Below, piece by piece: positions 9,763 through 21,419 of a stretch of 64,000 bases of DNA. Source of the stretch: Glandiceps talaboti (lineage: Eukaryota > Hemichordata > Enteropneusta > Spengelidae); NCBI RefSeq assembly GCF_964340395.1, contig NC_135567.1, positions 2,098,109 to 2,162,108 of the forward strand, given 5' to 3'. Position 1 is the stretch's first letter. The number at the start of each line of letters is the position of its first letter. The position numbers were made by a program, and so were the translations under genes. A model generated the notes under the pieces. It saw only the letters and a list, made by a program, of their open reading frames with translations, was not told the origin of the DNA and searched no databases.

Positions 9763-12700
9763 TTTTTTTAATTTAAATTTTCATTACTGAAAGGGTACAA
9801 AAAACACAAGACAAAGGAAAGACAAAGAAGGAAAAAGCCAAAAACTGCAACAAAAGAAACGAGAAGAACCTAGCCCAGTATTGCAATATACATTACATTT
9901 AGATGCATTCAAGGTAGATGAACAGATAAAATAAAGTTGACTACAAGTTATATTACAAATATTCCTCAAGGCTATCAATTATCTTTTTTGTCTTTGGTTC
10001 GTAGGCATAACACTCTAGCAGCTTCTTATAGTTCTTGAATTTTTCAGCAAGGACAGTGATCATTGGTTCAACTTTGTTCACTTTGCAACTAAAAATATAT
10101 CTTTTAGTCAATAAACAGATAATATTCCAACTGTAGACATTAGGTTATGTGGTAACAATACCTAACAATATATCTTTTTCTGAAAAAGTCGTATTGCAAA
10201 GATTAAATACAAAGTTCCAGACCCATTTAACAATTTGGCAATCATAAAATAAATGTCTCAAAGTTTCAGTTTCTAAGTTACAGAAGGTACATCTCTCGTG
10301 ATCAAGGAGTTTTCGAAGGAAAAGAAATCTATTTGTACAAATTATGCGATTGAGCATTTTGTATTGAAAAGATTGAAGCGATACATCATCTGTAATTTTT
10401 TTAATCAATGCAAAGAAATTCCAAAATTCATCTTTAGATATATCAAATATCTCACACCACTTCTCCATACATTTCTGGGGCTTTGTCTTATTTTTTACAT
10501 TATTATCTAAAAACGTTGTGTACATAGTTTTACAAATCGTGTTTGCAGTAATAGCATTATGTTGAAAAGTGTTTTGAGATTCAGAAGATAATGTAGTTTC
10601 CCTTTTCTCCGCTATTGGAATTGTATCAATAATGCCATGGAATGTCAAAAAATCAACAGGTAATCCATATTTTGTACAGAAATTACTGAAAGATAAAAAC
10701 TTGTCTTCTTCATCTAAACAGGTCACTAATCTGATTAACTCCATATTTTGCCCATGATCTATAGTATACAACATTACTATTAACTTTAATAAAAGGGTTA
10801 AGCCATAAGACTTGGTCCAAGTAATCGGTGGTATTTTTTGGAAAATAAGAGACCTCAGACCAGTTTTCTAGAACCTCTCGCCAAAAGACATTGTCCTTAA
10901 ATTTGCGAGCGGTTACAATTTTAATCTGGTGACTATTATAAAATCTCAAATAACTAGTATCCAAGCCTAACATGGAAGTGAAAAGACATTACCATGAACT
11001 CTTATTCTTAGGATTAAAAACTTTTTGAAGCCAGGAATGCTTTAAGGCCTTCTGATATGTTGACAGGTGAACCATGTTTAAGCCACCATCTATTACCTTT
11101 AGACAAAGTCTATTTCTATTGATTTTATCACTGCCATCATTCCAGATAAATTTGTAAAACAACGAGTTTAATGAAGAGATTTGTACACTTGTTAGATTTG
11201 GCAACACAGAGAGGCAGTGAGTAAGTTTCGGCAATGCCATTGTTTTAATGACGGTAATTTTCCCAAATAGGGTCAAAGGACGCTTGGACCAGGTTATTAA
11301 TAGTCTCTCCATTTCTGAAATTTTAGGATCGTAGTTCAACTTGGATATATCCTTTAAATCCACGTCAAACGTACAGCCAAGCACCTCGAAAGGATGATCA
11401 ATCCATTGTAATTTTTTCTCTGGCAGCATAACCTTCTTACTATGACTAGAAGCCCCTATCCAAATTATTTTTGTCTTCTCGCTGTTAACCCTCAGGCCAG
11501 AGACATTGGTAAACCTGTCAAGAATATCTAGCACTCTATCAAGGCTTTTCTCTGTCCCATCAAGAAAAAGGAAAGCGTCGTCTGCATACTGACCAAGGAG
11601 AACATCAATATTATATAAACTGATACCGCGGACATCAGGGTCGTTTTTAAAGGCAATGGCCAACAACTCTGCAATAATAATGAATAAATAGGGTGACAGG
11701 GGATCCCCTTGTCTTACTCCTCTGCTTAAATTGAAAAATTGAGAGAGAAGTAGCCATTGTTTAAGATACAACTACTGGATTCACTATAAAAAGTAGCAAC
11801 CCACTTCCTTATCCCTTCCCCAAAATTAAAGAACTTCAGAGCATTATCAATAGTTGCCCATTCAATCGAATCAAAAGCCTTTTCGAAATCTATCAGTACA
11901 AGCATACCGTGAATATTCTGAACTTTAGTTTGGTTTAACACATCATAAACAAGACGAGTGTTTTCTCCGATAAAGCGACCTTTGATAAAACCTTTTTGTT
12001 CGGAACTTATAATATCATCCGGCACACTTTGATACGTGCGGCAATTGATGAAGCAGCGAGCTTATAATCTGCATTTAATAAAGTGATTGGTCTCCAATTC
12101 TTGATATTAAGTTTGTTTTTTGGCTTTGGAATACAGGTAATTACCCCTCTACGTTGAGAAATAGAAAAAAATTCCATTTCTAAAAGACTCGTTTATACAT
12201 CTAACAATTAAACGACCAATATTACTCCAGAATAGTTTATAGAATTCAGGGGGAAACCCATCACAACCAGGGGTTTTACCGTTTTCCATGTTTTTTAGTG
12301 CATTACTGCATTCAGCATAAGAGATTACACCGTCTAAAATTGAACACTGGTCATCCGACAGCTCTTTGATATCATTACTATTAAAATTCCTCATAAACGA
12401 TGAAACTGATTCCGTAGTGCCACGACCGGTATAGAGATTCTTATAGAAATTTGTAGCTTCTGCAAGAATCTTTTCTTGCTCTGTTAAAACTAAACCATTA
12501 TCATCAGTCAACTTTTCCATCGTTTTGTTAACATATTGACGTTTTTCTAAATTGCAAAAGTATTTCGTTGTTTTTTCACCATGTTGAACCCAACGGGCTT
12601 TAGAACAAAGGAGTACTCCCTTCATATGATGTTCACGTAAAGATTCTAATTCTAGTTTTTTCGTTTCAAGTTCACCAATGTTTTTCTGATTTTGCTGGCA

Positions 12701-13293
12701 TTGTACCTCGAGGATATCAATTTCTTTTTCTAACTCAGCTGTTCTTTTATTGCGTTTCCTTTTTTGTCTAGCAGTATACTGAATAGTGGCACCGCGGATT
12801 TTCAATTTCATTGTTTCCCATAACAACTGGTCGCTAATAGAAAACTCAGTAAAATCGACCTCTGCACTGTCAACATTACCATTGATAGAATACTCATTTA
12901 AAGTTTCATAAATAATAGTCTTTACCATAGCAACATAATCTTTATCTGTAATAAGACTGGTATTCCATTTCCAGAACCCTTTGCCTCTATCTATTTTTAA
13001 AAGATTAAGGTTGAGAATAACCAAGGAGTGGTCTGTGCGGTAACCAGATTTGATACCACAATTGGTAGTCCTGGCTTCTAGATCGGGAGTGATGAGAAAA
13101 TAGTCAAGACGTCCCTGTTTTAGGGGACGTTTCTGACGCCAGGTGTAACAACGCTTCTCAGGGTTCAGCGAGCGCCAGATATCCACTAAATAATATTCAT
13201 TAATTAACCCGTCAATCGACTGTTTTGCATTTGGATTGTTTGCATTCATGTAACCAATTGTGTCCAACTGATAATCACGTACAACATTCCATA
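9763..13293 (-). mobile_element. L1/Tx1-like LINE, 5'-truncated, with TSD and poly(A)
   Basis: A 3.5-kb minus-strand insertion flanked by an 11-bp duplication, with a poly(T) run at its left (3') end, as expected for target-primed reverse transcription. It contains the C-terminal part of an APE endonuclease, a full RT and a Cys/His zf-RVT tail of ORF2, in several frames. ORF1 and the N-terminal endonuclease are absent because of 5' truncation at 13293. It is inserted in the upstream flank of signal exon B. Confidence 0.9.
9958..13291 (-). pseudogene. LINE ORF2 (APE-RT-zf), degenerate
   Basis: Read leftward from 13291. The endonuclease end shows YTWRQ, QGRLDYFL and YRTDHSLV, followed by a coiled linker. 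The RT shows KTPGCDGFPPEFYK, WRPITLLNADYK, LIDFEKAFD (motif A, about 11880), GVRQGDPLSPYLF (motif B, about 11700) and YADDAFLF (motif C, about 11580). A C-terminal zinc motif CTFC..ETLRHLFYDC lies near 10250-10290. Frameshifts occur near 12150, 12030, 11750, 10980 and 10740, and there is an in-frame TAA at 10145-10147 after which the frame continues to a stop at 9958. L1/Tx1 affinity is judged from motif wording. It cannot encode an active enzyme. Confidence 0.88.
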
Positions 13294-13304
13294 AAGGTTT
13301 ACTT
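13294..13304 (+). repeat. LINE target-site duplication, right copy
   Basis: aaggtttactt, matching 9752-9762. To its right the host sequence of segment B resumes. Confidence 0.8.
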
Positions 13305-13381
13305 GTGAATGACAAATACTAATAATCTCTTAATGTTTTGCTTTCAATTATACCACACTTAACGAGTTAGGAAAGCATGAT

Positions 13382-13645
13382 AATTTGTAGCAATATTAAG
13401 GCTCCTTTCCCGGATGGTTTTGTTGTTGAGTTTTTTTTAGAGACTGTTCATACATTGTGTCTATGTATCTCGGTAAGTTGTATAATTTAATCCTATCACG
13501 TGGTGAATATCCTCGTGAAAGGTGCAGAGGCATCATTTCCCCTCTTCATAAAAAAGGCCCAATCAGAGGTGTGAATAATTACAGGGACATATCACTTTTG
13601 TTAGTCTGTAGCAAGATCTTTACTAAGATTTTGAATATAGACTAA
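13382..13645 (+). pseudogene. LINE reverse transcriptase fragment
   Basis: About 85 codons of a non-LTR RT in two frames: a KAPFPDGF box near 13403, then SRGEYPRE, GIISPLHKKG and NNYRDISLL, the conserved stretch between the DG box and motif 2. It is truncated at both ends. It may belong to the same family as the plus-strand fragment at 15890-17165, which has the motif B and C-terminal parts, with about 2.2 kb of unrelated sequence between. Confidence 0.75.
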
Positions 13646-13784
13646 TCAGCATGGGTCAAGGAAAATAATAATTTGGTGGAAGCACAAACCGGTTTTTGAA
13701 TGTGTTACTCAACTGTGGCCAACATTTTTTGTGTTCAGTCTTTCGTGCAAAAATAAATTTCTCTGAACCATTTGATAGGGAGAA

Positions 13785-13948
13785 CCATGTTTAGTTGTGA
13801 TAGACTTCTGTCTGTGTTCATGAACCATGTTTAGTTGTGTTATAGACTTCTGTCTGTGTTCATGAACCATGTTTAGTTGTGGAATAGACTTCTGTCTGTG
13901 TTCATGAACCATGTTTAGTTGTGGTATAGACTTCTGTCTGTGTTCATG
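13785..13948. repeat. About 42-bp tandem repeat, 4 copies
   Basis: The unit gaaccatgtttagttgtg plus (g/t)(a/t)atagacttctgtctgtgttcat is repeated four times with 1-2 bp length differences. The minus strand stays open across it (HEHRQKSI.QLNMV), which is a repeat effect rather than a gene. Confidence 0.9.
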
Positions 13949-13979
13949 GCAAAATATTGGATGTTTTAAAGTGTACATG

Positions 13980-15880
13980 CAAAGGTTGATAATTTTTTTC
14001 GTTATTATGTTTATTTTGCCATAAAAATAAATGAAATTGAATTCATACCTCTAAATATTGCGCGCATTGGCAAGAAAGTCGCAAAAACACTTGCCCCCTC
14101 AATCTCCTGTGCTTCGACTAACTTCGGCACCTCGACCAGCTCACGAAAGGTGTCGAGATCCCACGTGTTACAAAAGCCTTCTAAGCCTTTGTGTAATGTT
14201 TACTTATGAATTACTAATTACGCTTGCCATATAATATTATCTGTTCCTGTACATATTGTGGTGCACGATGTACCAGTTTAGTCTTCCGACAACAATGGTT
14301 CCTTGGTGTTTTGTCGGCAGCACCCGCAGTGAAATGATCACCCTACACACATTTCCGAGTGATATAACTGAGTAGGTAATAACGGGTGAAGGCAGTTGAA
14401 ATCACATACAAACTGGACAGTGAAAGCCGGTAAATGTTACTGGGGCCGGGGTTCTCCACGCCACCGGTGTAGCCATGATCAAAGCGAAAAAATGAAGACA
14501 AATACAATAATTTGAAATGATATTTTCAAGAAAGCAAGTTAGCTTCATAAAATATTTTCACTACGATAGCATTTGTTTTTAAACAATGCGTAGTCCGATT
14601 GTATGTTTTGATTTCCATGTTGCTGGGAGTCGATCGTTTTCATTGTGATACATCACATGTACATCATCGGAATCATATCAAAGTAAAAAGACGCAACGCT
14701 CATTATAATGTTGCTATTTTTGTTTCCATTGTTTTGTCTACCTGAACAAGTACTGTGTCATGCCAATCACATGTCAAAAGTGGATGGACACAGCAAAGTA
14801 AAGTCAGCACTAAGCTTCACGCTCCAAGGTCAAACAACGTAAGACATGTCTATCCATAAAAAACTCAAACAAAAATGGTCGGCAACAATACACGATACAC
14901 CACAGTACGGCCGGCTTCAGTGAACATGAGCCATGCTTTGAAAGAAGATGAAACCACTTCATGTCACTGTGTGGATGGTAATGAACGCAGTAAAAATGAC
15001 ATAAAGTACTTGTACACATAGCTTTCAAGAGGGATGGTTATCCAACAAAACGTTCTGCTGTAACGAATTTGTGGGTCAACTTTCATTTGAACAACTTGAG
15101 AGAATATTATGGGGAACTCTTGAAGCCATTCTCATTCGATCTCTGTATGTTTGATGGGTATGGAAATATTAGATAATTTTCGTTTCGATTACATTGTTTG
15201 CAGGAGCTGTTTTCCACCCATTGAATAGTTATGTCAACAAAGGACGCTGATAACAGCCTTCACTTTATGTAAACAACATGGCTTCACTAGGACATACACG
15301 GTATAAGACAGCAAGGCATAGTCAGAAAACAATCACTAAACTTTCATGGTGGATATTTAAACACAGGTATACTATTACATATAATGTGTACTAGCCATGA
15401 CGACATTTGTCTGTGAAATTTACATCGGAAAAAAAACTTATAAAGCAGTGTCATTCGGTCTCTGTGGTTCGAACCACACCTTCCTCACTCATTCACTACC
15501 AGAGGAACTATCTTTACTGCTAGCGGTCAGTTCGAATGAATTTGTCTAAATCACACCATCAGATGTTAATGCTGGAGTGTATTGCTCTACGCTTGAGGAA
15601 TCTGACCAATATTCAATGTCGGGTTCTGGCGAAAACGGGTTTTGAAGTTGACCTTCTGGTTCGACCATAATGGCTTTACATGTAAAGATACACTGACGAA
15701 TGCGTTTGTGTTCCTGCATTGACGTCATAAAGTTCCAAATCCTGTCTCATGCAAATTAGAGGTACTTACCTGAAGGTGCTCTATGGCAGAGCCGAGAGTG
15801 CCTCATTTTTCGCGCAATTTCTCGTGTTAGAATTATATTGTACTATTACGAACCCGATTTCCTTTATTTTATGGCAAAAT
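13980..15880. other. No recognisable gene
   Basis: Unique-looking non-coding DNA. A minus-strand open stretch at 14810-15028 and another at 15546-15728 show no recognisable motifs and lack clear splice context. Nothing annotated. Confidence 0.5.
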
Positions 15881-15889
15881 AAACATAAT

Positions 15890-17165
15890 TACGAAAAAAA
15901 GTATTGGTACCTTTGCATGTACACTTTAAGGTCAATGTATTCTCAGCTGGAGTCATGTGTACGCAGTAAAGGTGGCTTAACTGATTATTTTAAAAGCATT
16001 ATTGGAACAAGAGGGGGTTGTATGTTAAGTCCTCTTTTGTTTAACTTATGTATACATGAATTATCAAGGTACATCGATAATAATGAATCTGGGGGAATTT
16101 ATGTAATACACCAACTGCAAAGGTTTCGTAAACAATGACAAATGGACGTAAATTAATCAAAAGAAAGAAAAATTATGGTTTACAGAAACAGGAAAGTTCT
16201 TAGGAAATATGAAAAAAATTGTAATTTGCAAATAAGACAATTGAAGTTGTTAAATACCATAATAATCTTGGTTTATTAATTTCGTCATGGTTGTCATGGA
16301 CACCAGCTAAAGTGAATTTGGTCACTAAAGCCTCTACAGCTCGTGTTTTCCATTCAAAGGGCCATAAGAAGGTGGGAGGTATGTCCCTTCCAAACGCATT
16401 AAAAATGTAGACACTGCGATTGTTCCCATTATTTGCTATGGAAGCGAAATATGAATATTCAGAATGTATTGAACGTGATCAGTTGAAATTATGTTGATTT
16501 TTAACAGGTGTTAACAATAGTGTTTACAAACGAGGCTGTTTTAGGTGAGTGTGGCAGACTACATTTATGTTATTTTTACTACAAACGTTGCATTGTATAC
16601 TGGCTGAAATTGTTAGAGATGGAAAAAGGTCTCTATCCCAAACCTTGTCATGTCATGTTTAAACAACTTGACGATGTAGGTGGGACCACGTGGGCTTCGT
16701 ATGTTAAAAAACTTAATATTTAGATATGGTTTTGGCATGGTTTGGTTTCAACAAAAAATCGGCAATGCTCCTGTTGTTTTTTTCTGGCTACTTTTGTAGA
16801 GAGAGTAAAAGAATGTTGTAGGCAAGAATGGCATGTTGCGATCACGCATTTATCTCGAGTAGATCTCCATGGTAAATTTAATCACATTTGCAACCTGAAA
16901 AGTATAATTCAATTACCTAAATTATCGACAAAATGTTAGTTTAGCTACATTTCGCTGCTCGACTCTTAAATTTAACTTTGAGGTAGGCCGCCACCTTCAA
17001 CTACATGCATCGCAGAGATTTTGTTTGTATTGTAAAACAAATTAACTATATACTTGTTGTCGAAGATGAATATTTATCTGTTCAGTTTATGTTGAACTTA
17101 GAATGACCTTTTTACCAAATCCGAGCGATTACGGTCTAGTCCATTTATTATCATCCTAGGATCAG
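15890..17165 (+). pseudogene. LINE ORF2 fragment (RT motif B to C-terminus), degenerate
   Basis: Starts with GLTDYF and GTRGGCMLSPLLFNL (RT motif B; the usual RQG reads RGG). After frameshifts it continues with a thumb and post-RT region: IICYGSE near 16425, then YKR.C, YYKRCIVYWLKLLEMEKG and YPKPC..MFKQLDD..G.TTWASYVK near 16560-16710, and a Cys-containing RFCLYC region near 17010. The catalytic YxDD region appears deleted near 16140. Multiple stops are present. The order matches non-LTR elements common in marine invertebrates. Confidence 0.75.
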
Positions 17166-17840
17166 ACCACCATTAATACGCTGTCTGTATATCTTGTTAC
17201 CGTTTTCAAGTTGCTAGAAACAATAGACACATGAAATGTTTCTGTGGTGTTTATTCCTACAGATATTGTTATTTTCCAACATTTTTCGTTCTTCTGTTTA
17301 TGTGAATTTCCTATTTCTGTTACAGTTATTGTGGATAATTGATTGGTACGATGGGCTGAGGCCTTCTACTGGATTTCAATACATCTAAAGTAAAATCAGG
17401 GTGCACAGCTGGAGACCATACTTCTTTGCTAAATACAACATTTTATCTGCAGACAAAACTAGACATCGACAAAACTAAAAAACAAAACAACACCAGGCCA
17501 GATAAAATGGTGTTGCACATTTGAACTCTGCTCTTTTCCCATTTATTAATTTTCATATCTTAGCTGTTTTATTTCTTGTATTTTGATAGGGGATGGCCAA
17601 AGTTTGTAATTCACCATAAACCATTGAAATTTATTTCCAATCGAACAAAAATGAATTTTGATATGATAACTGCAATGAGGTTTAATGACATTTTAGAAAC
17701 TGTCAGACGTAATTATTTCAGTCAGTTTTGTGATGGTAAGACCACGCGATGTTAAGTTAGTGTTAAATTATCATCAATTCCCAAGAAAAAAAGAAACATA
17801 GACCAGAAGGCGCTTTGTTTTCTTCCGGAAATATACGTAC

Positions 17841-17949
17841 CGTCATTAGTAGAAACGCCAAACTCCTGACAATCGACGAATGCTGTCTTTAAGAAAATGC
17901 CGAAAATCACAATACCAAACACATTGAAGGTCCTCTTCTTCTCGTCCAT
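17841..17949 (-). CDS. Signal-peptide first exon C of trefoil gene family
   Basis: The coding part is 36 codons plus one base (phase 1), ending at a strong donor gtacgt. It encodes MDEKKRTFNVFG, a hydrophobic core IVIFGIFL and KTAFVDCQEFG, aligning with exon A but starting three codons earlier. It is intact and in the same phase as the trefoil exon 11.7 kb downstream at 5989-6132. No nearer trefoil exon was found: the position where one would be expected (about 16.8 kb) is occupied by a LINE fragment. It is therefore either an alternative distal first exon or an orphan. Confidence 0.65.
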
Positions 17950-18014
17950 GCTTAACTTAACAGACATAACACCCGTGTGCTTATCTTGCTAACAAACTGA
18001 CAAACAGAGAACCG

Positions 18015-18027
18015 CACCCTTTAAAAA
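18015..18027 (-). promoter_or_regulatory. TATA-like element of exon C
   Basis: TTTTTAAAGGGTG about 70 bp upstream of the exon C ATG; see exon A. Confidence 0.5.
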
Positions 18028-18419
18028 CACTTGACATCTGGAGCTTTTTAAAAATAGCTCTTTTTGCGAGTTCTCTGAGGCGATTTCCAAAGACATTATC
18101 GCTGGCAATGGAACCCATCAATAATTAAAAGAGATCTTAAGAATGTAGTCTGGTAATGTAATTTGTTTTTCCATGTATTCAATACTTCAACTGGTTCCAT
18201 TGGATATTAATAAAGAATATATAAAAAATAAAAAGTAAGCAACTTAGTACCATATTTTCACTAGAGAGAGAACAGTTTCAGGTTTATCAAAATGTACACT
18301 TGTTTATTCCAAATTACGTAATTGGCACAAATAGTATTTTCTGTTCGTGGCTGGTACGCAAGGGTTTACAGGTGAATGACAGATAATAATAATCTCTTAA
18401 TAGAAAAATAAAATGTTTG

Positions 18420-19560
18420 AACTTTTGGTGTTGTAAGAAAGCTGAAACCCATTATCAGTTTAAATCACGAAAACAAATTCAGGGGAAACAGTACACAAGT
18501 TTGACATAGAGATGAAAATGATATCAGCATAGCGATTTTATAATACGGTATGGCATCAAAATTCTAAATTTCAACACAAGTCTTATTTTCACCTTCACAC
18601 TTGGGAGTCACAGTGAACATCTGTAGCCTACTTTTTTTTAACTACTAACAAGGATATCATGAAATGCTATGACAACGAATGACAGGTGGTAACTTCAAAA
18701 GGATCAAAGGAAACTCATAGACTGAGGCCAACATTTACTCATGATCAAACTAACAACAAAAGAAACAAAATAAATCTAAAACATGAATTGAAACACATCT
18801 AATATCACCCTAGATATTTGGGCGATATATCTATAAATGGGGTAAGCATTGTATTTTTAGATGATCTAGCTGAATATATATACGTTTATTTTACAATGAG
18901 AAAACCATTTATAAAAAGTCACTACTTAATATTTAATTTTCCCTCGCTGAAATACAGTTGCTGAGTGCTTTATTAAATGCAGCGCAATACATGTTAGGCA
19001 CATCCGGGATAAATGCTAGCTTGGTGACGGTTATATTTCCCAAGAGCAATGCATGAATGGAAGTCATACCTCGTCTAAATTACTGTTTTTACAAGATGCT
19101 CTTAAAGTTTGGTAAAATATGCCCAAATAAGAATCCAAAGTTAGTTTTCATATCCAAGTATAATTATGTTCAGTCAGAATGAAATAAAGATATTACACCG
19201 TGGGTGTTTGTACGTATCTTAAACGTTCACTGTATGCTTACGGGTTCGGATCGGATTCTCAATCGCCCTCCCTGTGTTACACACATTACGAAATAATCTT
19301 CCCCAAACACCAATATTTTATGTGTAATACATACTATTAGTGTACAATATACAGCAATGTTACAACTCGTGGAAAATATGTGACATTCTTTTCAATACAT
19401 CGTAACACAATTTGAACATCATAAATTGTCCATGAAATATGTAACTTATTTTAAATTCATAAAGATACGGCGAAAATGCAACTTGACGATGTTTCACTGC
19501 AAAATATTTACAGTAACAAAAATGAAATATTTACTGAGATAATAAAGTGAATTACGTGTT
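18420..19560. other. Non-coding
   Basis: Apart from the homology block at 19080-19225 shared with 8060-8200, nothing recognisable. Confidence 0.5.
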
Positions 19561-19570
19561 TATATTAAAA

Positions 19571-19592
19571 TGACCACCAGATGGCCGTGCTG
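19571..19592 (+). promoter_or_regulatory. CTCF-like motif
   Basis: tgaCCACCAGATGGCcgtgct resembles the bilaterian CTCF core (CCACNAGRKGGCR), with one change from the best vertebrate form. A single match by eye; chance occurrence is possible. Confidence 0.3.
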
Positions 19593-19680
19593 GGTTCGAT
19601 TACAAATGAAACACTTGTATAATTTATGTACTGAACGTCAGTACAGCTATCATTAAAACACATCATCTGCGTGAGTCGTG

Positions 19681-19720
19681 TTGCGATTGGTCAATGCCCT
19701 GTCACGTGGTATGCGTAATT
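19681..19720. promoter_or_regulatory. CCAAT-box/E-box cluster
   Basis: An inverted CCAAT (gcgattggtc), a second attgg-like sequence and a palindromic E-box tCACGTGg lie within 40 bp in a locally GC-richer stretch that also has several ctattgccc phrases (19748-19900). Promoter-like, but no transcript start or adjacent exon was identified. Confidence 0.3.
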
Positions 19721-19995
19721 TGAATACTGTTGCCCGGGAAATGAGGATCTATTGCCCCATAGGGCATGAATGAAAAGTCGAGTGGACTATTGCCCGCCCA
19801 TTGCGCATGTGTGAGCGTCTTCCTTGCAGACGACAAATATTAAGACATAGGTTGATGTTGAGGTGATCGACAGGCCCTCGCGGTGAACAGATGTATTCTA
19901 TTGCCCTCACGACCAGTCGACATTTGTATACTGTTACTTTCAATATACATGATGGTTATTTTTTAGAGGTGAAAAATAATTATGTCTTTCTTTGT

Positions 19996-20008
19996 ATCTA
20001 TCTATCTA

Positions 20009-20058
<50 letters not shown>
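19996..20058. repeat. (TCTA)n(TCTG)n microsatellite
   Basis: Three or four TCTA units then about 13 TCTG units. Confidence 0.95.
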
Positions 20059-20344
20059 ACCTTTTACCTACCTCAAAACACGTATTATTTCATTTATTTT
20101 TTGTCTACAAATGTAATATTTTATAAGTAGGTAATAAAGAAGAGATATACATATATAAACACCTGTCTCCCAAGTAGTCCAGTGAGGGTCATCGCTCACG
20201 AGATCAATGTTAATGCAAAATATGATGCCAGCAAGCATCTGGTACCCAGAAGATATTTTCGATGCTGCAAACAGAATGATCCCTTCCAAGGTGTGGGTAA
20301 ATCGAGGTGTTTCTTGCAGGTACTTTTGTATTTGGGAAACGTTT

Positions 20345-20709
20345 GTAAATTTAATAAAGGCCGGCAAAATGCAAGCCGTTAGTGGGAAAGATATTTATAA
20401 TTCCCAACTCCAGAGTTCTTCAAACAAATATATCAGAAACCTCGGATTTCCCAATACACTATAAATACTAGAGAGAATATTGAGTTGATGGATATATACC
20501 TTCAACCACACACTGTATCAATAGACATCAAATCGATCTTTCAACATAAATGTTTACAGGATTATTATATTGCAGTTAATTATTGGCTCAAGCAATGGGT
20601 ATCACACATTTTCTGCTCATTTTGCTCAAATTACAGTAAAACTATCCTTCACCTATTTTGTGAATGTGAGATAGTATTAGCCGGCTTTTGGCATGATGGA
20701 ACACTTTAA
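20345..20709 (+). pseudogene. L1/Tx1-like LINE ORF2 C-terminal fragment
   Basis: After several frameshifts the terminal zinc motif is clear: HIFCSFCSNYSKTILHLFCE followed by CEIV and FW (about 20610-20690). It is the same type of zf-RVT tail as in the 9763-13293 element (C..C...ETLRHLF..C). Upstream IYNSQLQ and KCLQDYYIAVNYWLKQW fit the region before that motif. Confidence 0.65.
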
Positions 20710-21345
20710 GAAATGAATAAATTAATATTGACTGCGATGTAAATCTGTATGGGTCCACGAACTATATCCAGTGATTCTTGATTACATGATAGTTATTTCA
20801 GATATTTCAAAGTTTCAATATTCTGTCTATTCGCAACTAGTGGAGTACCTTTGCGTATTTGCGTATCTTCATGATGATATCCAATGATTCTCATGTTATC
20901 GACAACATTTGTTTCTTTACAGGTAGTAAAGTAACCAACCAATATACAATATTAACCAGAATATATCACCAAGGATACTTGTACATCATTCTCAACTCAA
21001 TATTCATAATCTTAATCATACATGGAATGCATTCAACTATTTGTACTTCTGTCCCCTAGAGTGTCGTTGTTATGACAACTGAACTCTGACCTTTGTTTCA
21101 TGGTTCCAGCTTAACAACAATTCATGTGTATTATCAGTGTAAAAAACTCGCTGGATACTGTGAAGGTCACAAATTTCGGACGATACCGGGGATTAAATGT
21201 ACTCGGAATAGAACTATTACTACTGTATTTGAAAGGAATGCACTGTTTCTAAACAAATGCAAGTTTGACTCTACCCACGATCGGCAGCTCTGGATTTATA
21301 CCTTCACCCTATGTCTGAATGCACTGTTCCTAAACAAATGCAAGA
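20710..21345. other. Non-coding; short internal direct repeat
   Basis: The phrase aatgcactgttt(c)ctaaacaaatgcaag occurs twice (about 21238 and 21319) around a unique stretch. No gene recognised. Confidence 0.45.
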
Positions 21346-21348
21346 TAC

Positions 21349-21412
21349 ATACATACATACATACATACATACATACATACATACATACATACATACATAC
21401 ATACATACATAG
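21349..21412. repeat. (CATA)n microsatellite at the PLE 3' end
   Basis: About 15 units of acat. It lies immediately beyond the 3' end of the minus-strand PLE; retroelement tails are frequent microsatellite seeds. Confidence 0.95.
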
Positions 21413-21419
21413 AAATGCA

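Larger units (their letters stand above)
17380..19225 (-). repeat. Segmental duplicate C
   Basis: Third copy of the unit in A and B, including signal exon C, its TATA-like element and the 19080-19225 block homologous to 8060-8200. It retains the empty version of the LINE target (about 18365-18402). Confidence 0.8.

Noticed and set aside
13709-13978. Repeat protein HEHRQKSI.QLNMV on the minus strand
   Set aside because: Open only because the 42-bp unit is nearly a multiple of 3; no gene signals, and unit lengths vary.
14810-15028. 72-codon Cys/His-containing minus-strand frame
   Set aside because: No recognisable domain spacing, splice sites or homology to other segments in the window.
20068-20367. 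Minus-strand open stretch with QMLAG followed by hydrophobic residues, reminiscent of the cystatin QxVxG loop
   Set aside because: No signal peptide, no supporting cystatin motifs at the right distances, splice borders unclear, and it overlaps LINE-derived sequence on the other strand.
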